From Oscarella lobularis (taxonomy: Eukaryota; Porifera; Homoscleromorpha; Homosclerophorida; Oscarellidae): a DNA stretch of 64,000 bases. A program made the position numbers and the translations under genes. This document shows, piece after piece, positions 34,259-48,700 of this stretch (the stretch's first letter is position 1; every line of letters starts with the position of its first letter). The DNA lies in assembly GCF_947507565.1 (NCBI RefSeq), contig NC_089178.1, forward strand, positions 1,116,001 through 1,180,000, in the 5' to 3' direction. The notes under the pieces were generated by a model that had not been told where the DNA came from, made no database searches, and saw nothing but the letters and a program-made list of their open reading frames with translations.

Positions 34259-34503
34259 ATTTTTTTCAATGGGCCCCTACAGTATGTCAGTTTTGGTGTG
34301 TATTAAAATAAATAAATACTTTCATCCGGGAGCTTCCAACTCGCTTTACACGCGAAGGCAATCGCTTTTCCTGGTGTTTTTCGTCTATCGCAGAGCCGCC
34401 GACGCGTCTTCTAGTGTTTTTCTATATATATAGGCGGAATGCGTTGGAGCTGAGGCTTCAGAAGGGGCTACATACCGGAAGCCGTTTTTCTCTTGAATCT
34501 GAG

Positions 34504-36625
34504 ATGACCGAAGGCAAAGAGACGACGGCGCGACAGTATCTCTACGTCGAAGAACAGCACGCCAATTCGACTCTAAGTCGACTGAACGACTTACGCAACG
34601 AGAGAGGCAGTCTTTGCGACGTCTCAATCGCCGCCGAATCGGAAGACTCGGCGAGCGTCGGAAGGCGAATTTTTGCCCATCGAGCCGTACTCGCCGCTTC
34701 CAGTCCCTACTTCAAGGCAATGTTTACCGCCGACATGCTGGAAAGTCGTTCGTCTGTCGTGAAGATTCACGGCGTCGAAGCCGACACGCTAGCGGCTCTA
34801 ATCGACGTGAGAATAAGCTAAAATTGTGACGTCATTATTCTGACGTCAAGGCAATTCTAAAAATTGTCACAAGACAATTTTATTTTAACGTTACTTTTAT
34901 TTAATTAATTAATTAATTAATTAATTAATTAATTGCGTTTCTCTCTATTCCTAGTTTGCCTACACGGGAAGCATTCGCGTGACGACGAATAACGTGTGCA
35001 GTCTTCTCGCCGGAGCGAGTCTCATTCAAATGACAAATGTTCGGCAGGCGTGCGTCGACTTTCTCAACTCGTCTTTGCGCCCGTCGACGTGCCTCGGCAT
35101 ACAAGCGCTCGCCGACACGTACACGTGCTCCGATCTACTTCACTTGGCCGACGAATACATCTATCAGCATTTCGGCGAAGTCGCCTCAACGGACGAATAT
35201 CTGCGTCTCTCAACCGATCGCCTACTTAGCCTACTTCAACGCGAGGAATTGCGCGTGCGATCTGAGGAGCAGGTCTTCGAGGCGGCAATGCGATGGGTGC
35301 GAGCTGATTTGGATGAACGCGAACAGTGGCTTCCCGACGTCCTTTCCAAAGTGCGTCTTCCGCTTCTCTCGCCTCAATACCTACTCGATCACGTCGCGCC
35401 CGATCCGCTCATACGCGGCGACTTGCGCTGTCGCGATTTGCTCGACGAGGCGAAGGACTATCATCTCGTGCCCGAGCGTCGCGCGCGAATGCAGACGCCG
35501 CGCACCGTGCCGCGACGATGCAGCAAGGAGAACGGGCTCATTTATGCCGTCGGCGGTCTTAGTCCGTCTGGGGAATCGATGAATTGCGTTGAACGGTTGA
35601 TAAAGGCACGAGTTCTTCTATTTGGAAAAGTGCACGGTTTCTTTTGTGTTTAGGTTGGATCCACTGGACGCTGAATGGACGTTGGTTGCGTCAATGCATT
35701 CTATGAGGAGTCGTGTCGGAGTGGCTGTGTTGAATGGAAAGCTTTATGCTATTGGTAGAGTAGGAAGAGATTTAGTCTTATCATACAGCATATTTTCGTT
35801 TGACTAGGTGGCTATGACGGTGGTCAAAGATTGAACAGTATGGAGTGCTTTGACCCAGCTACGGGAAAATGGAAGACAATGGCATCGATGCACACGCGAC
35901 GAAGTGCAGTTGCAGCTGCGGCTATGAACGATCGCATTTTCGTCGTCGGTGGCTACGACGGCACAGCCTCGCTAAGCAGCGTTGAAGTGTGAGTGGAACC
36001 GCAAGAACAACATATTATGAACCCCTCTCCTTCCAGCTATGACGTGAAGACGGATCGGTGGAAGTTTGTTGCGGGAATGAGCACGTCGCGAAGCGCCGCC
36101 GGCGCCGGTGTTTTTCTAGGCCAACTGCACGTTCTCGGCGGTCACGACGGTCTGTCAATATTCAATTCAGTCGAACAATATGACGCAAAGCACAACCAGT
36201 GGAAACCGGCGCCGTCGATGCAAACGAAACGGTGCCGTCTTGGCGTCGCCGTTCTCAATAAACGACTTTTCGCCGTTGGAGGGTAGGTGAAACGTTTTTT
36301 TTTCCCCTGATTGAACCTCTGTTGCAACTCTTCTTCTAGATACGATGGCTCGTCATTTCTGAATACCGTTGAAGTGTACGACAGTAAGAGTCGAGTATGG
36401 ATGCCTCTATCGCCGATGACGACGCGACGAAGTCGAGTCGGCGTCGCCGTTCTCGGCAACAGGATCTACGCAGTCGGCGGCTACAATGGGCTGTCGAATC
36501 TGAACAGCGTCGAAGTGTACGATAAAGAGTGCCATGAGTGGCGTTTAGAGGCGCCCATGGTATATCACCAGGGTGGCGTCGGCGTCGCCGTGCTACCGCG
36601 AACGTTTTGCGCAAAGAAATCGTGA
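34504..36625 (+). CDS. KLHL18: KLHL18-like BTB-Kelch CUL3 adaptor
   Basis: The first exon holds most of the BTB domain (LCDVSI ... [20 protein letters not shown]). After an AT-rich intron the second gives [20 protein letters not shown]. Then comes a BACK domain with [17 protein letters not shown] and [15 protein letters not shown], the latter a strong KLHL18 match. Six kelch repeats follow in short exons, each with the GG-Y/N-DG pattern ([93 protein letters not shown]). The end is [10 protein letters not shown], as in KLHL18 (HEGGVGV). KLHL18 is a substrate adaptor for CUL3 ubiquitin ligase, with Aurora A a known vertebrate target. The ATG at 34504 is preferred. The gene ends 46 bases from the convergent AHCYL gene. 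Confidence 0.88.
34901..34934. repeat. TTAA microsatellite in KLHL18 intron 1
   Basis: About 34 bases of perfect TTAA repetition lie in the intron between the BTB exon and the next exon. Several shorter TTAATTAA runs recur in other introns of the window (near 32950-32990, 50935-50945, 62340), so this looks like general intron composition. Confidence 0.9.
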
Positions 36626-36671
36626 GGATAATCGCTCTTAAAAGGAGAAGACATCTGGGCTCACTAAAAGT

Positions 36672-39183
<2,512 letters not shown>

Positions 39184-39227
39184 TTTCTTTGAGAAGCCCC
39201 GAACGAAAGGCCCGTATTACGTAAAGC

Positions 39228-41804
39228 ATGGGCAAGCAGAAGAAGAAGGCAAGGACGAAGACATTATCTAACGCTCTCTCAAATAACTGTGCACCTAAGG
39301 GTCAAAGTGGCGAAGCGACAAGCTTTTTGTCGAGAACTCAGGCGCAGAGAAAGCTTCAGCTCAGTCTAGCCGATTTTCGGTATGAATCCTAACCCCCATT
39401 TCTCCGTATCTCACACGCGATCTATTGCGATGCGTCGCGTAGGCGACTATGCATTCTGAAGGGCATCTATCCGCACGTGCCCCACAAAAAGAAAGTCGTC
39501 AATCGGGGAAATTCGGCGAACAAGACGTTCTACTATGTCAAGGACATCCAATTCCTCGCCCACGAACCGATACTATTCAAATTTCGGGACTTCAAAGCGT
39601 TCATGAAGAAATTTCGACGGGCCGTTCATCGCGACGACGACGACACGACGCGACGACTCGACGCCGTTCGACGACAACCTTTCTACACTCTCGATCACAT
39701 TGTTAAGGAACGGTACTGAAGGAAGAGATTTCAGTCATTTCGCCGATTTCCATTCATTTTGCCGGGCCAGGTATCCGACGTTTGTCGACGCTTTGAGAGA
39801 TTTGGACGATGCGTTGAGCATGATTTTCCTTTTCGCCGTTTTGCCGCATAATGATCTTATAAAGGTAAGTGTGAGCTCCTTTGTCTGGCTGGACTCCTCC
39901 AAAGTCGTCAAATTCCACACCAATTTTTGCATGTATTGGTTTGGGCCTAATCTTTGGTATAGAAACGTAGGTTGTCTTGTACCTTTAGTGGTATGCTAAA
40001 TTTGTAGTATGCTATGGTTAAGGCATCTCTCTATATTGTGTTTCGTTTATTAGGCTGGCATTCCTGAAGAGTGCAGATCGCTTTCAGGTTAGTTATACGC
40101 GTTGGCTTTGAAAATTGAAGTCAGTGGTACTATATAGTGGAGTTTATGCATTATGTTATTATAATGAGGACGCTGAAGAAAGTGAGAAAGAGAGCTTAAT
40201 TAAAGCTGTGCTTACATATTGATCATGCGCTCTTTGAGAAGGTCTTTGTGTCAATCAGAGGCGTATATTTTCAAGCTGAGATTCAAAGCCAACCCATTAC
40301 GTGGATTGTTCCTCACCAATTCTGTCCAATAGTATATAGAATCTGTTTGTTGTTTATGCATTGTTTATCACTGTCTCCGCTTCAGATCCCGTCTACAGTC
40401 GATTTGCGCATTATGCTTACGTTTTTGGAGTTTTATCGAACGCTTCTGGGCTTTGTCAATTTTAAACTGTATCACAGCGTTGGGATTCGATATCCTCCAC
40501 AAGTAAGAAGAAGTACTGAAACTAATCGTATAAATTTGATGTTTAATTACCTAGCTGCGGAGACAAACGGAAGTCACTTCTACAGGCGAAAGTGATCACT
40601 TCTTCTCTAAAAAGGACTGGACAACGGAGGCAAGCTTTCTTTGAATTGCATATCACTAAGCCGTTTATGTCTGTTATATCATAGAGAGTCGCGTCCTTGG
40701 CTCATTCCTTAGTGCAGACTCATCAGTCAAGCGTTGGTAAGACTATTACGTTGCCGGCGCCTATTTTGTATAATGATTCTGTAGAAGAGCCTGATGAAAT
40801 AATTGATACTGAGGTATTGAGCATTTCTGTATTTTTCAGTTTAATGTGATTCTTCTCCAGGGGGTGTCTTCTGGTCAAGAAGAAGCAGCAAAGGAGGAAG
40901 CGAAAAAGAAGCTGTTTGAAAAGTGCAAATTTTTTTTGGGAAGAGAAGTTCCGCGCGACGTTCTAGTTTTCACTATAAGGCGAGCGTTTTTCCACGAATC
41001 AGCTACGTACGTACTGAGACGCGTGAGTACGTACATATCTTTAGGGCGTTTGGAGGCGAAGTCTCGTGGTTCAGCGAGGACGGTGTGGGGGCTAGTTACG
41101 CAGAAGGCGACGAGACAATAACCCATCAGGTCGTTGACCGTCCCGTTCAATCGCACACGTATCTTTCGAGGTTTGTCTCTTCTTCGCGCTTCTACGATGA
41201 TGTTGACTCTGCGTTAGGTGCTACGTTCAACCTCAGTGGATTTTTGATAGTGTGAATCAGGGCAGACATGTTCTCATTGATGATTATGCTCCTGGCAAGT
41301 TTTCTCTGTACTATAGTATGGTGATTGAAGCAGCGGCTGTCTTTTTTAGGAGGTCTTCTTCCGCCGCATCTTTCACCTTTTGATGAAACTTTTTTTGAAT
41401 CGATTCAATCTGCAGAAGGTGCCGTAGTTGCCAAAATGATTCTAATAGGCTGACTGCAATTTCGTCTATGTGTAGCTGAAGCCGAGAAAGACGTTCCTTC
41501 GCAGGTTTCTACAGAAAGCCTTTTTTGTCAATTCTATTCTCACTCTTTTGCGGGGTTGTGTTTCTAGCCTACAGACGCAGAGAAAAAAGCCGTCGACGAG
41601 AGTAAGGATCTAGCCATAATGATGATGTCTAGAAAGAAGAAGAAATTGTATAAACGTATAACGACGTCGAAGAAAAGAAAACAGTCAGAGGTACAGTGCG
41701 GGATTAATGCTTAATTAAGTCTTCTCAACGAAAGCTTGGAATAGGTGCGAAAACTGGAACAAAAGAGAAAACTTCTTACCGAAAAAACTCGCACGTCAAC
41801 TTGA
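39228..41804 (+). CDS. PES1: PES1 (pescadillo), 60S ribosome biogenesis factor
   Basis: It starts [15 protein letters not shown] at 39228. Exon 1 ends with [16 protein letters not shown] and continues [19 protein letters not shown], which is diagnostic of pescadillo. Next come [20 protein letters not shown], then [17 protein letters not shown], then the KGIYYQAE-like segment ([17 protein letters not shown]) and [22 protein letters not shown] domain follows at about 40975-41270 (FGGEVSW ... [16 protein letters not shown]). The lysine-rich C-terminus ([20 protein letters not shown]) ends at 41804. PES1 with BOP1 and WDR12 forms the PeBoW complex for 28S/5.8S rRNA maturation in the nucleolus. 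Introns are short, though a few exceed 100 bases. Confidence 0.93.
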
Positions 41805-42054
41805 CAATGGTCAGTATTCGTTCCCAAATTACTGGTACTTTGACAAAATGAAATAAAAATAATGGAGTCCTTTGATCAGAGGCAGTTGAAACGAATTGCA
41901 TGTTGTGGCATAGTTCAATTTAGAACGAAGAACGTTAGTGTGCTCTCTGGTCTGGATATTAAGGTATACATGATTGATATTTTCTTAAGTGATACCTAGG
42001 TGAATAACAAAGAAAAACCATGCACCATTAGAAGCCAACGCGAAATAGTAAACG
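41805..42054. other. Convergent 3' region between PES1 and the mucin gene
   Basis: About 250 bases separate two convergent genes. It contains an AAATAAAAATAA stretch near 41850, suitable as a polyadenylation signal for PES1. No coding exon is seen. Confidence 0.4.
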
Positions 42055-45000
42055 CTAGAGGTACGTGCTTTTATCGTCTCCTTCACCAAAGGTATTCAAT
42101 GGAACAACGTCGGGCATCTTATCCTGGGCGTCTTTGTCTGGACCAATATCAACAACGAACGTTTTTCCATTCATTGCGTCGTCGAGCACGTCGGTTGGAA
42201 TCGTGAATTCTCTGCTTCTGCCACTCACAGCATACGTTGACTGACGGGTTTTGACGTACCATACAACACCGCCAATGATGACCACTAGAAGAAGCACTCC
42301 AACGACAGAACAGACAATAATGATGATTAGCGTGGTTGAGCTTGAATCGCCTGGGATGATATCTTCTGGCAAACCTTTGGAGACGTTTTGAACAGTCAAT
42401 TCAACCTGTATTACAATCAATGCTACTGTGATCTGCAAGGAAAAGAGTTGTCTTACTGTTTGCTCAATTTGCTCTTGACCATTCGCGACTGCGTTATATA
42501 ATGTGGAGCCGTCAACGACGTTTTTGGTGCTGCTAACCATCCGAACGAAGAAAGCGATTTCAAGATTTGAACCTATTTTTCTTGGAGTAGGAGACACGTA
42601 AATAACTGCGTTTATGCTGACAGAATTTGCCGCTCGTTTGGTTCGTTGCTGCTGCCGGACTACAGCGTCAATGATAGCCTTTCGAAAAGATACGTCGTAT
42701 TGCTGAAGAAACTTTTCTCTCTGAAAGAGTCGGAAATGTTTCAAGATGTGATGGTGCTCTAATAGAAATCACCTCGACGTTGTTCAAAGTGAGAGTCACA
42801 CTGTTATCGCTCTCCTCTTCAGTCAAGTCGCCAGAGGGTACAAATTGCGGTGAAACCTTTAGTTAAATTGAGGAAATATAGAACTCATCTACTTCTAAAC
42901 TTACATTTGAAGGCGTTTGCTGCTCTGTCGGCACTGTTGAAAAAGCATTATCAGTCGTTGGCTGGGGTTTTGTTGTCAGACTGCCTGTTGTCGGAGGCAC
43001 CGCCGTTGAAGAGGATGACGTAGAAATGATGGTTGAAGCAGGTCTTGATGTTACAATATTGGAAGTGGCCGTGCGATTTGCAGCAAGTGTGGCACTAGCG
43101 TTTGTTCCTGCAGCTACCGTTTCTGCAGACATTGTAGTATTTGATGGACCTCCACTTGTTGGACCTTCAGCTGTAGCAGTCGGTGCAGAAGTTTGCGCTG
43201 CAGTTCCAGCTGTAGATCCAGTGGAACTGGCTGGAGTAGTGGCTGCGCCAGTCGGTCCAGCTGAAGTAGTCGGTCCAGCTGAAGTAGTTGCACTAGATGA
43301 AGTTGTCGTGGATGCAGTTGCGCTGTTTGTAGCTGCGCTGGATGTCGTCGTCGTCGCACTAGAGCTAGATGTAGCTGGAGGGGATGTGGCTGAAGCGGTT
43401 GTAGCTACACTGGATATTGCCGCGCTGGATGTAACTGGCGCCGTTGTAGCTGCACTGGATGTTGCTGCCTTGGACGTAGCTCGAGTGGAAGCAGTTGGCG
43501 CGGTCGTAGCTGCACTAGATGTAGACCTTTGAGTGGAAGTAATTGGCGAGGTTGTAACTGGAGTGGACGTGGGCGCACCAGATGTAGCCGCACTGGATAC
43601 AGCTGGAGTGGATGGAATAGACGTAGCTGCCCCGGTCGTGGCTGCTGCGCTACGAGTGGATGTAGCTGAAGTAGGTCCAGTGGTAGCTGCGCTAGTTGTC
43701 GCTGCACTGGATGGAGTCGATGTAACTGCCCCAGTCGTGGCTGCGCTGGACCCAGTCGTAGCTGCGCTAGATGTTGCCACATTAGCTGAAGTAGACGTAG
43801 CTGAGGCGAACGTAGCTGCGCTAGTTGTGGCTGCACTCGATATAGCTACCCCAGTCGTAGGTACCCCAGATGTAACTGGAGAGGACGTAGCTGCACTGCT
43901 AGACGTCTCTGCTGAAGTAAACACAGATGAGGCGGATGTAGCTGCGCTAGTTGCCGCTGCACTAGATGTAACTGGAGTCGACACAGCTGGAGCGGACGTA
44001 GCCGAGCTAGATGCTGCCGTACTGGATATAGTTGCTGCAGTAGACGCAGCTGAAGTAGCTACTTCAGTCGTAGCTACCTCTGTCGCAGCTGAACTTGACG
44101 TCGTAGCTGTACTGCTAGACGTCACTGCTGAAGTAGATGCAGCTGCCCCGGTCGTAGCTGTCGCCGAGCTCGACGTAGCTGCTGAACTAGCTGGAGTGGA
44201 CGTAGCTGGCGTTGTTGCCGCTGTGCTAGATGCTGTTGCACTGAATGTAATTGAACTCGGCGCAGCTGGACTGGCCGTTGTAGCTGGACCGGATGTCGCG
44301 GATTGCTGAGACGTCGGAAGCGTTGTAACCGGCACCAAAGTAGGAGACGAGGGTCCGCGTGTTGAAATAGGTTGAGTTGCATTTTGTAATGTAGGCGCAA
44401 CGGTCGAATTTGTGCATATTGCGACGTAGTCCGAACAGCAGTCATTATGCTGCGGATCCAAACAAGTTACGTCACACTGGCACACTGCTCCCTCTTGAAA
44501 AGCATTGCATCCTTCGTTTTTGCACAAGAGTGGCTGTGCAGTGGACGGCGGCAACGTAACAAAGACCGTCGTTGGTCCTTGCGTTGTTGGAGGAGCACTT
44601 GTAGTCGGAGCCGGCGTCGGCGCACAAGGAGACTGAAAGAAGTCATGGCAACAATCGCCAGTCGTGTTGCACTGCAAGTCGCACTGACAACTCGCTCCGC
44701 TAACAATCTGACACGCTCCTCGTTGCTGATACAAAGCAGCACACGACGGTCGAGAGGTAGCCGTCGTCACAGCAACGGTAGTCGGCGGCACGGTAGTGGG
44801 CACTCGGCAATTCTGATGAAAGTCCGAACAGCAACTTTGCAAGCAGCCCTGCATGCAACTACACGCCGATCCCGTATTGCCGCAACCGATCTCCGTGCAT
44901 TTGACGACGGCTGACGTAGGCGGACCAGGCGTAACACCAGTCGGCAGATCGGTGTCAGCTCCACCGGCACACACGTCATACGCGTCCGAGCAGCAATCAT

Positions 45001-45430
45001 CCATGTCTTCACACGACTCGTCGCACTGGCACGTCTGGTTCGAATTACGAGATCCGCAGTGGTACACGCGACAACTTCCGGAAAGGGGCGTGGTCGTAGC
45101 ATTCGTCTTCTTCGTCGTGCTTGCCGGCGTTCGACGCGTTGTTGCGTAATCGCCCGAGAACGAGTCGCGGCTTGGCTGTTCGTTCTTTCCGCCACCGCTC
45201 GGACTCGTCGTTGGTCGAGAGGGTCTCTGAGTAGGTGGTCCGGTGGGCGGAACCCCTGTCGGTCTTGGAGTTCCTGGTGTTCGAGGTGCCGTCGGCAGTT
45301 GCGATGATGACGGTGAAGCAGTTGTTGTTGAATTCAAGTCTACGGTGCTTGTAGACGGAGCTGACGTCGTTTGTGAAACGACACATTGGATGCCTGCAGC
45401 GATGATGAGAAAAGGTAATACGGTAGGCAT
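42055..45430 (-). CDS. Membrane mucin with four somatomedin-B domains
   Basis: It begins MPTVLPFLIIAAGIQCVVSQ, a signal peptide, followed by a Thr/Pro/Ser stalk. Four somatomedin-B-like Cys modules lie at about residues 120-155, 178-210, 230-270 and 303-340, each with the C-x-C-D ... DCC-x-D core, for example CQCDESCEDMDDCCSDAYDVC and CQCDLQCNTTGDCCHDF. About 450 residues of Ala/Thr/Ser repeats follow (SSAATTSAATSAS-like), then exons from about 42859 with NSVTLTLNNVE and a globular membrane-proximal segment possibly of SEA type. A transmembrane helix (IIIIVCSVVGVLLLVVIIGG) and a cytoplasmic tail of about 65 residues ending GEGDDKSTYL complete it. It is probably a heavily O-glycosylated cell-surface protein. 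The SMB family is known from vitronectin and PRG4; this exact architecture is not one I recognise. Confidence 0.78.
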
Positions 45431-45710
45431 GAGAAGCAGAGCAGTAACTCCCCAATTTCTTCCTTGAAAATTGGCTCACAAAAGCGTCTCTCTCTTATTC
45501 GGGACGTGACTAAAAATGCCCGTACAAAACAAAAGCAAAAAGTGCTTCGCAAAGCGAGCTTCACGAAAAAAACGTGCGGTTGCTGCTGCTACTGCTGCTA
45601 CTGTACTGTAGCAACCTATAGTAATATTTTTGGGGGCTTTTTTCCTAATTTCCGGGGGGTAGGTTAGCGCGCGGCACCATATCGTGTTTCAGTTTTTGAA
45701 TACGCAAACG

Positions 45711-48700
45711 ATGTCTCAGCTAAAAAAGCTTCTCGGCATCAAGAAGAAGTCTCGATCGATCGATAACGTGTCGAGCGGCTCGATCGCTACTGCGGGATAC
45801 ATAAAAGTAAAGGAAAAGGAACTGCCAAAGCTACTCAAAGCGGCGTGGGTCGGCGACTTGGCAAAGCTGAAGACGATCACGTCAAAATCAGGCAAAAAAG
45901 CTGAAGACATCAATCAAATGGACAAGCAGAACAGGCAAGACTCTCTGCGCTGTGTGTACGACAAACGTTTCCCGTGGCAACGGAAACTTCATTTAGGACA
46001 GCGCTACACTTGGCGTGCGCGCGCGGCAACGCGAGAATCGTCTCTCACCTGCTCGAAAGCAAGGCGAAGACAAATCTGTGCGACAACGAAGGAAAAACGC
46101 CCCTCGTTAAAGTGAAGAGAGCCATATCGGAATGCGCGCGCATGACGAAGGGGGAGATTTTTTTTCTCTAGGCGATCGAGTGCGGCGAGAAGGAGTGCAT
46201 CAATGTCTTACTCGAGTACGGCGCCGATCCGAATGTCATCGACGTTCACGGACGATCTGCGCTTCACGTCTGCGCCGACACCGGTCGCGTCGACGTCGGC
46301 ACGGCCCTCGTCGAACGCGACGCGCGTCTCGACGCCAAGGATAAGGTGAGAGAGAGACGAAGAAGGGGAAAGACGACGGGCAAATATAGTACTGGGGTTT
46401 CTTAGAATGGTCGAACGCCGCTTCACGTCGTCACCGAAGCGCAGAATCACGATTTTGCTCGTCTCCTGCTTGACGAAGGTGCGCCCGTTGACGCTGTTGA
46501 CGGAAACGGGCGAACGGCGCTCATCATTGCTGCCAGCAACGGATTCATTGCACTCGTACGACTTTTAGTCAATTACAAGTAAGTAGTCATTTTTTATATG
46601 TACCCTGGCGGATTTCATTTTTTTTCTAGAGCTGATGGAAGAGTGAAAGACTCGCAGGGATATCGAGCGGCTGATTATGCCTTGATGAAAGGCCACACAC
46701 AGTGAGTGGTACAGGGACTGGTCGAACTGAGGTCAACGCTCTCTCTCTCCCATGCAGCGTGTCAGAGACTCTCCGTGGCTTTGAGAGTCAGACGCTATCA
46801 GCTCCTGGCAGTCGCAGACCGTCAGCTTCTTTAGCTGGATCACTGAGGTCAAACGTCGGTAGCGGCGGCGGTGGCGGCGGGGCAGGGCTACTTACACTTG
46901 GGGCTCCAGCTCTCGACCGTGGAGAAGGTAAATAAATAAATTGAATTGTGAGTGGCTAAGACCTTTCGGAATAATCGCTTTGTGTTTGCCCCAGAGCCTA
47001 GTGCTATGACCGGAGATGAGTCCAGGGATGGAAGCCGGTAAAACTGCCAAGGATTTCTTATTGTATCATTTCATGGGTCGTTGTAGAGCTTCGCTAAAGT
47101 CGTGGATGTCTTCAGATGATGAAAGCTTCGCTCAAGATGTACAGTGTATTCTGTGATGCGAAAGATTGTTATTTTTTTTTGTTTTTATAAAGAACGCGGC
47201 GGTGCAGAAAAAGCCCAATGTTGCAAGCCATTTGTTTGGGAATGGACAGGCCAAAATTGAGACGGAAGGTGGCCGAAATAATGCCTTTGAAGTTTTATCG
47301 TTATTACTACTATTTTTCTAGACTTGCAACCTAAAAAGAGTTTGCAAGCATTACCCCCTAGGGAGAGTACTGCGAAACCAAAGCCTTGGGAGTCGGTCAA
47401 CATTGGTGGATCATCAGAAGTGAGTCAAAGGAGCATTAGAGTCATTTCGACTATAGGAATTTTTTTCCAAGGAGGAAAATGGCGAAAAGTGGACGACTAG
47501 CAAAGCAACTGTAACTGTATTCACTTCACCTCCTAAAATTTCCGTCGATCGGGTGAGAAACGTTTGATTGTGCGACGAAGGTTTATAATCGTTCTACTGG
47601 CAGTCTTTTGATGATGACTTTGAAAGCGATGATGACGACGACGACGATATTGATGCTCAAGTCAATGCAGCTTTGTCCGGTACTAAGACACATAGCATCA
47701 AACGTGAAAGCGGTAGAGTCAAAGTCGATTTTTGTGATTGGCCAGTTAACTATGTGTACATTTCAGCGAACGTTTCGGAAAAGAAATTTCCTCAAGCTGC
47801 GACTGCTTCTAATGTGCAACGAACGTCCGCTGGAGGTGGACAGGGATTGGGAATTAACTATGGAGACGCTGATGACGATTTGCTTGAGTCGAGCGTGCAG
47901 ATTAGTGACGGTGACGACGACGAAGCTGCCAGTGATCTGATAAAAAACAGAGGAAAGGAACAGACGGCGCGACAAGCTGAAAATAGTACGGTAAACGGTC
48001 ACAAGAAAGAACAGGAAACCGAAGAGAAGGGAGATAACAATTCGGATGACGACTGGGACTCGGTAAGAAAAATCTGACGCAAAATGTATTTTTTTGACGT
48101 GCTTTATTCTAGGACGATGACGTGGACGACGATGACGGTGAGGAGGCTCTCTAGTCTAGTGCGACGATATATTTTTATTACACTTACTCTAGATGGCGCT
48201 TCCAATGCTCTAGCTGGATTGGGAGGCGGTTCTCTAAGCGCGGCTTTTCGAACGCCTTTCTTTCAGAAAGACAAAAACGTTGATGATGATGTTGATGATG
48301 ATGACGACGACGACGACGACGACGAGATTGAAATGATGGCCGCTCCCGCGAAGGACGTGCAGCCGCAAAGAGTTGCGAAAGCGGACGAGAAAAAAGACGT
48401 CAACGGCGCACCACCGAAGCAAGACGTCACCGCCAAGAAGTCTCAACCGATTGCACGCAACTTTGGCAGCATGATCGGTCCGGAAGATGACGACGAAGAC
48501 GATGACGATTTTGGCAGTGACAACGACGACGACGACGAAATTGAAAAGAAAATCATTGAAAAGCTTGAGAGGGAGCCCGAAGAAAGAATTGAGAAAAAAG
48601 ATCGGGTGCTCGAGAACAAAAGTCCAACGGAAAGCGACGACACGTTCACCGAGGAGCCTGCGAGCGAATGGGAAGAAGAAGAGAAAAGACGACGACAAAT

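Noticed and set aside
43026-44309. Plus-strand Val/Ala-rich ORFs (168 and 258 codons) opposite the mucin repeats
   Set aside because: The composition is the mirror of Ala/Thr/Ser codons on the minus strand, and the signal-peptide-bearing minus gene explains the region.
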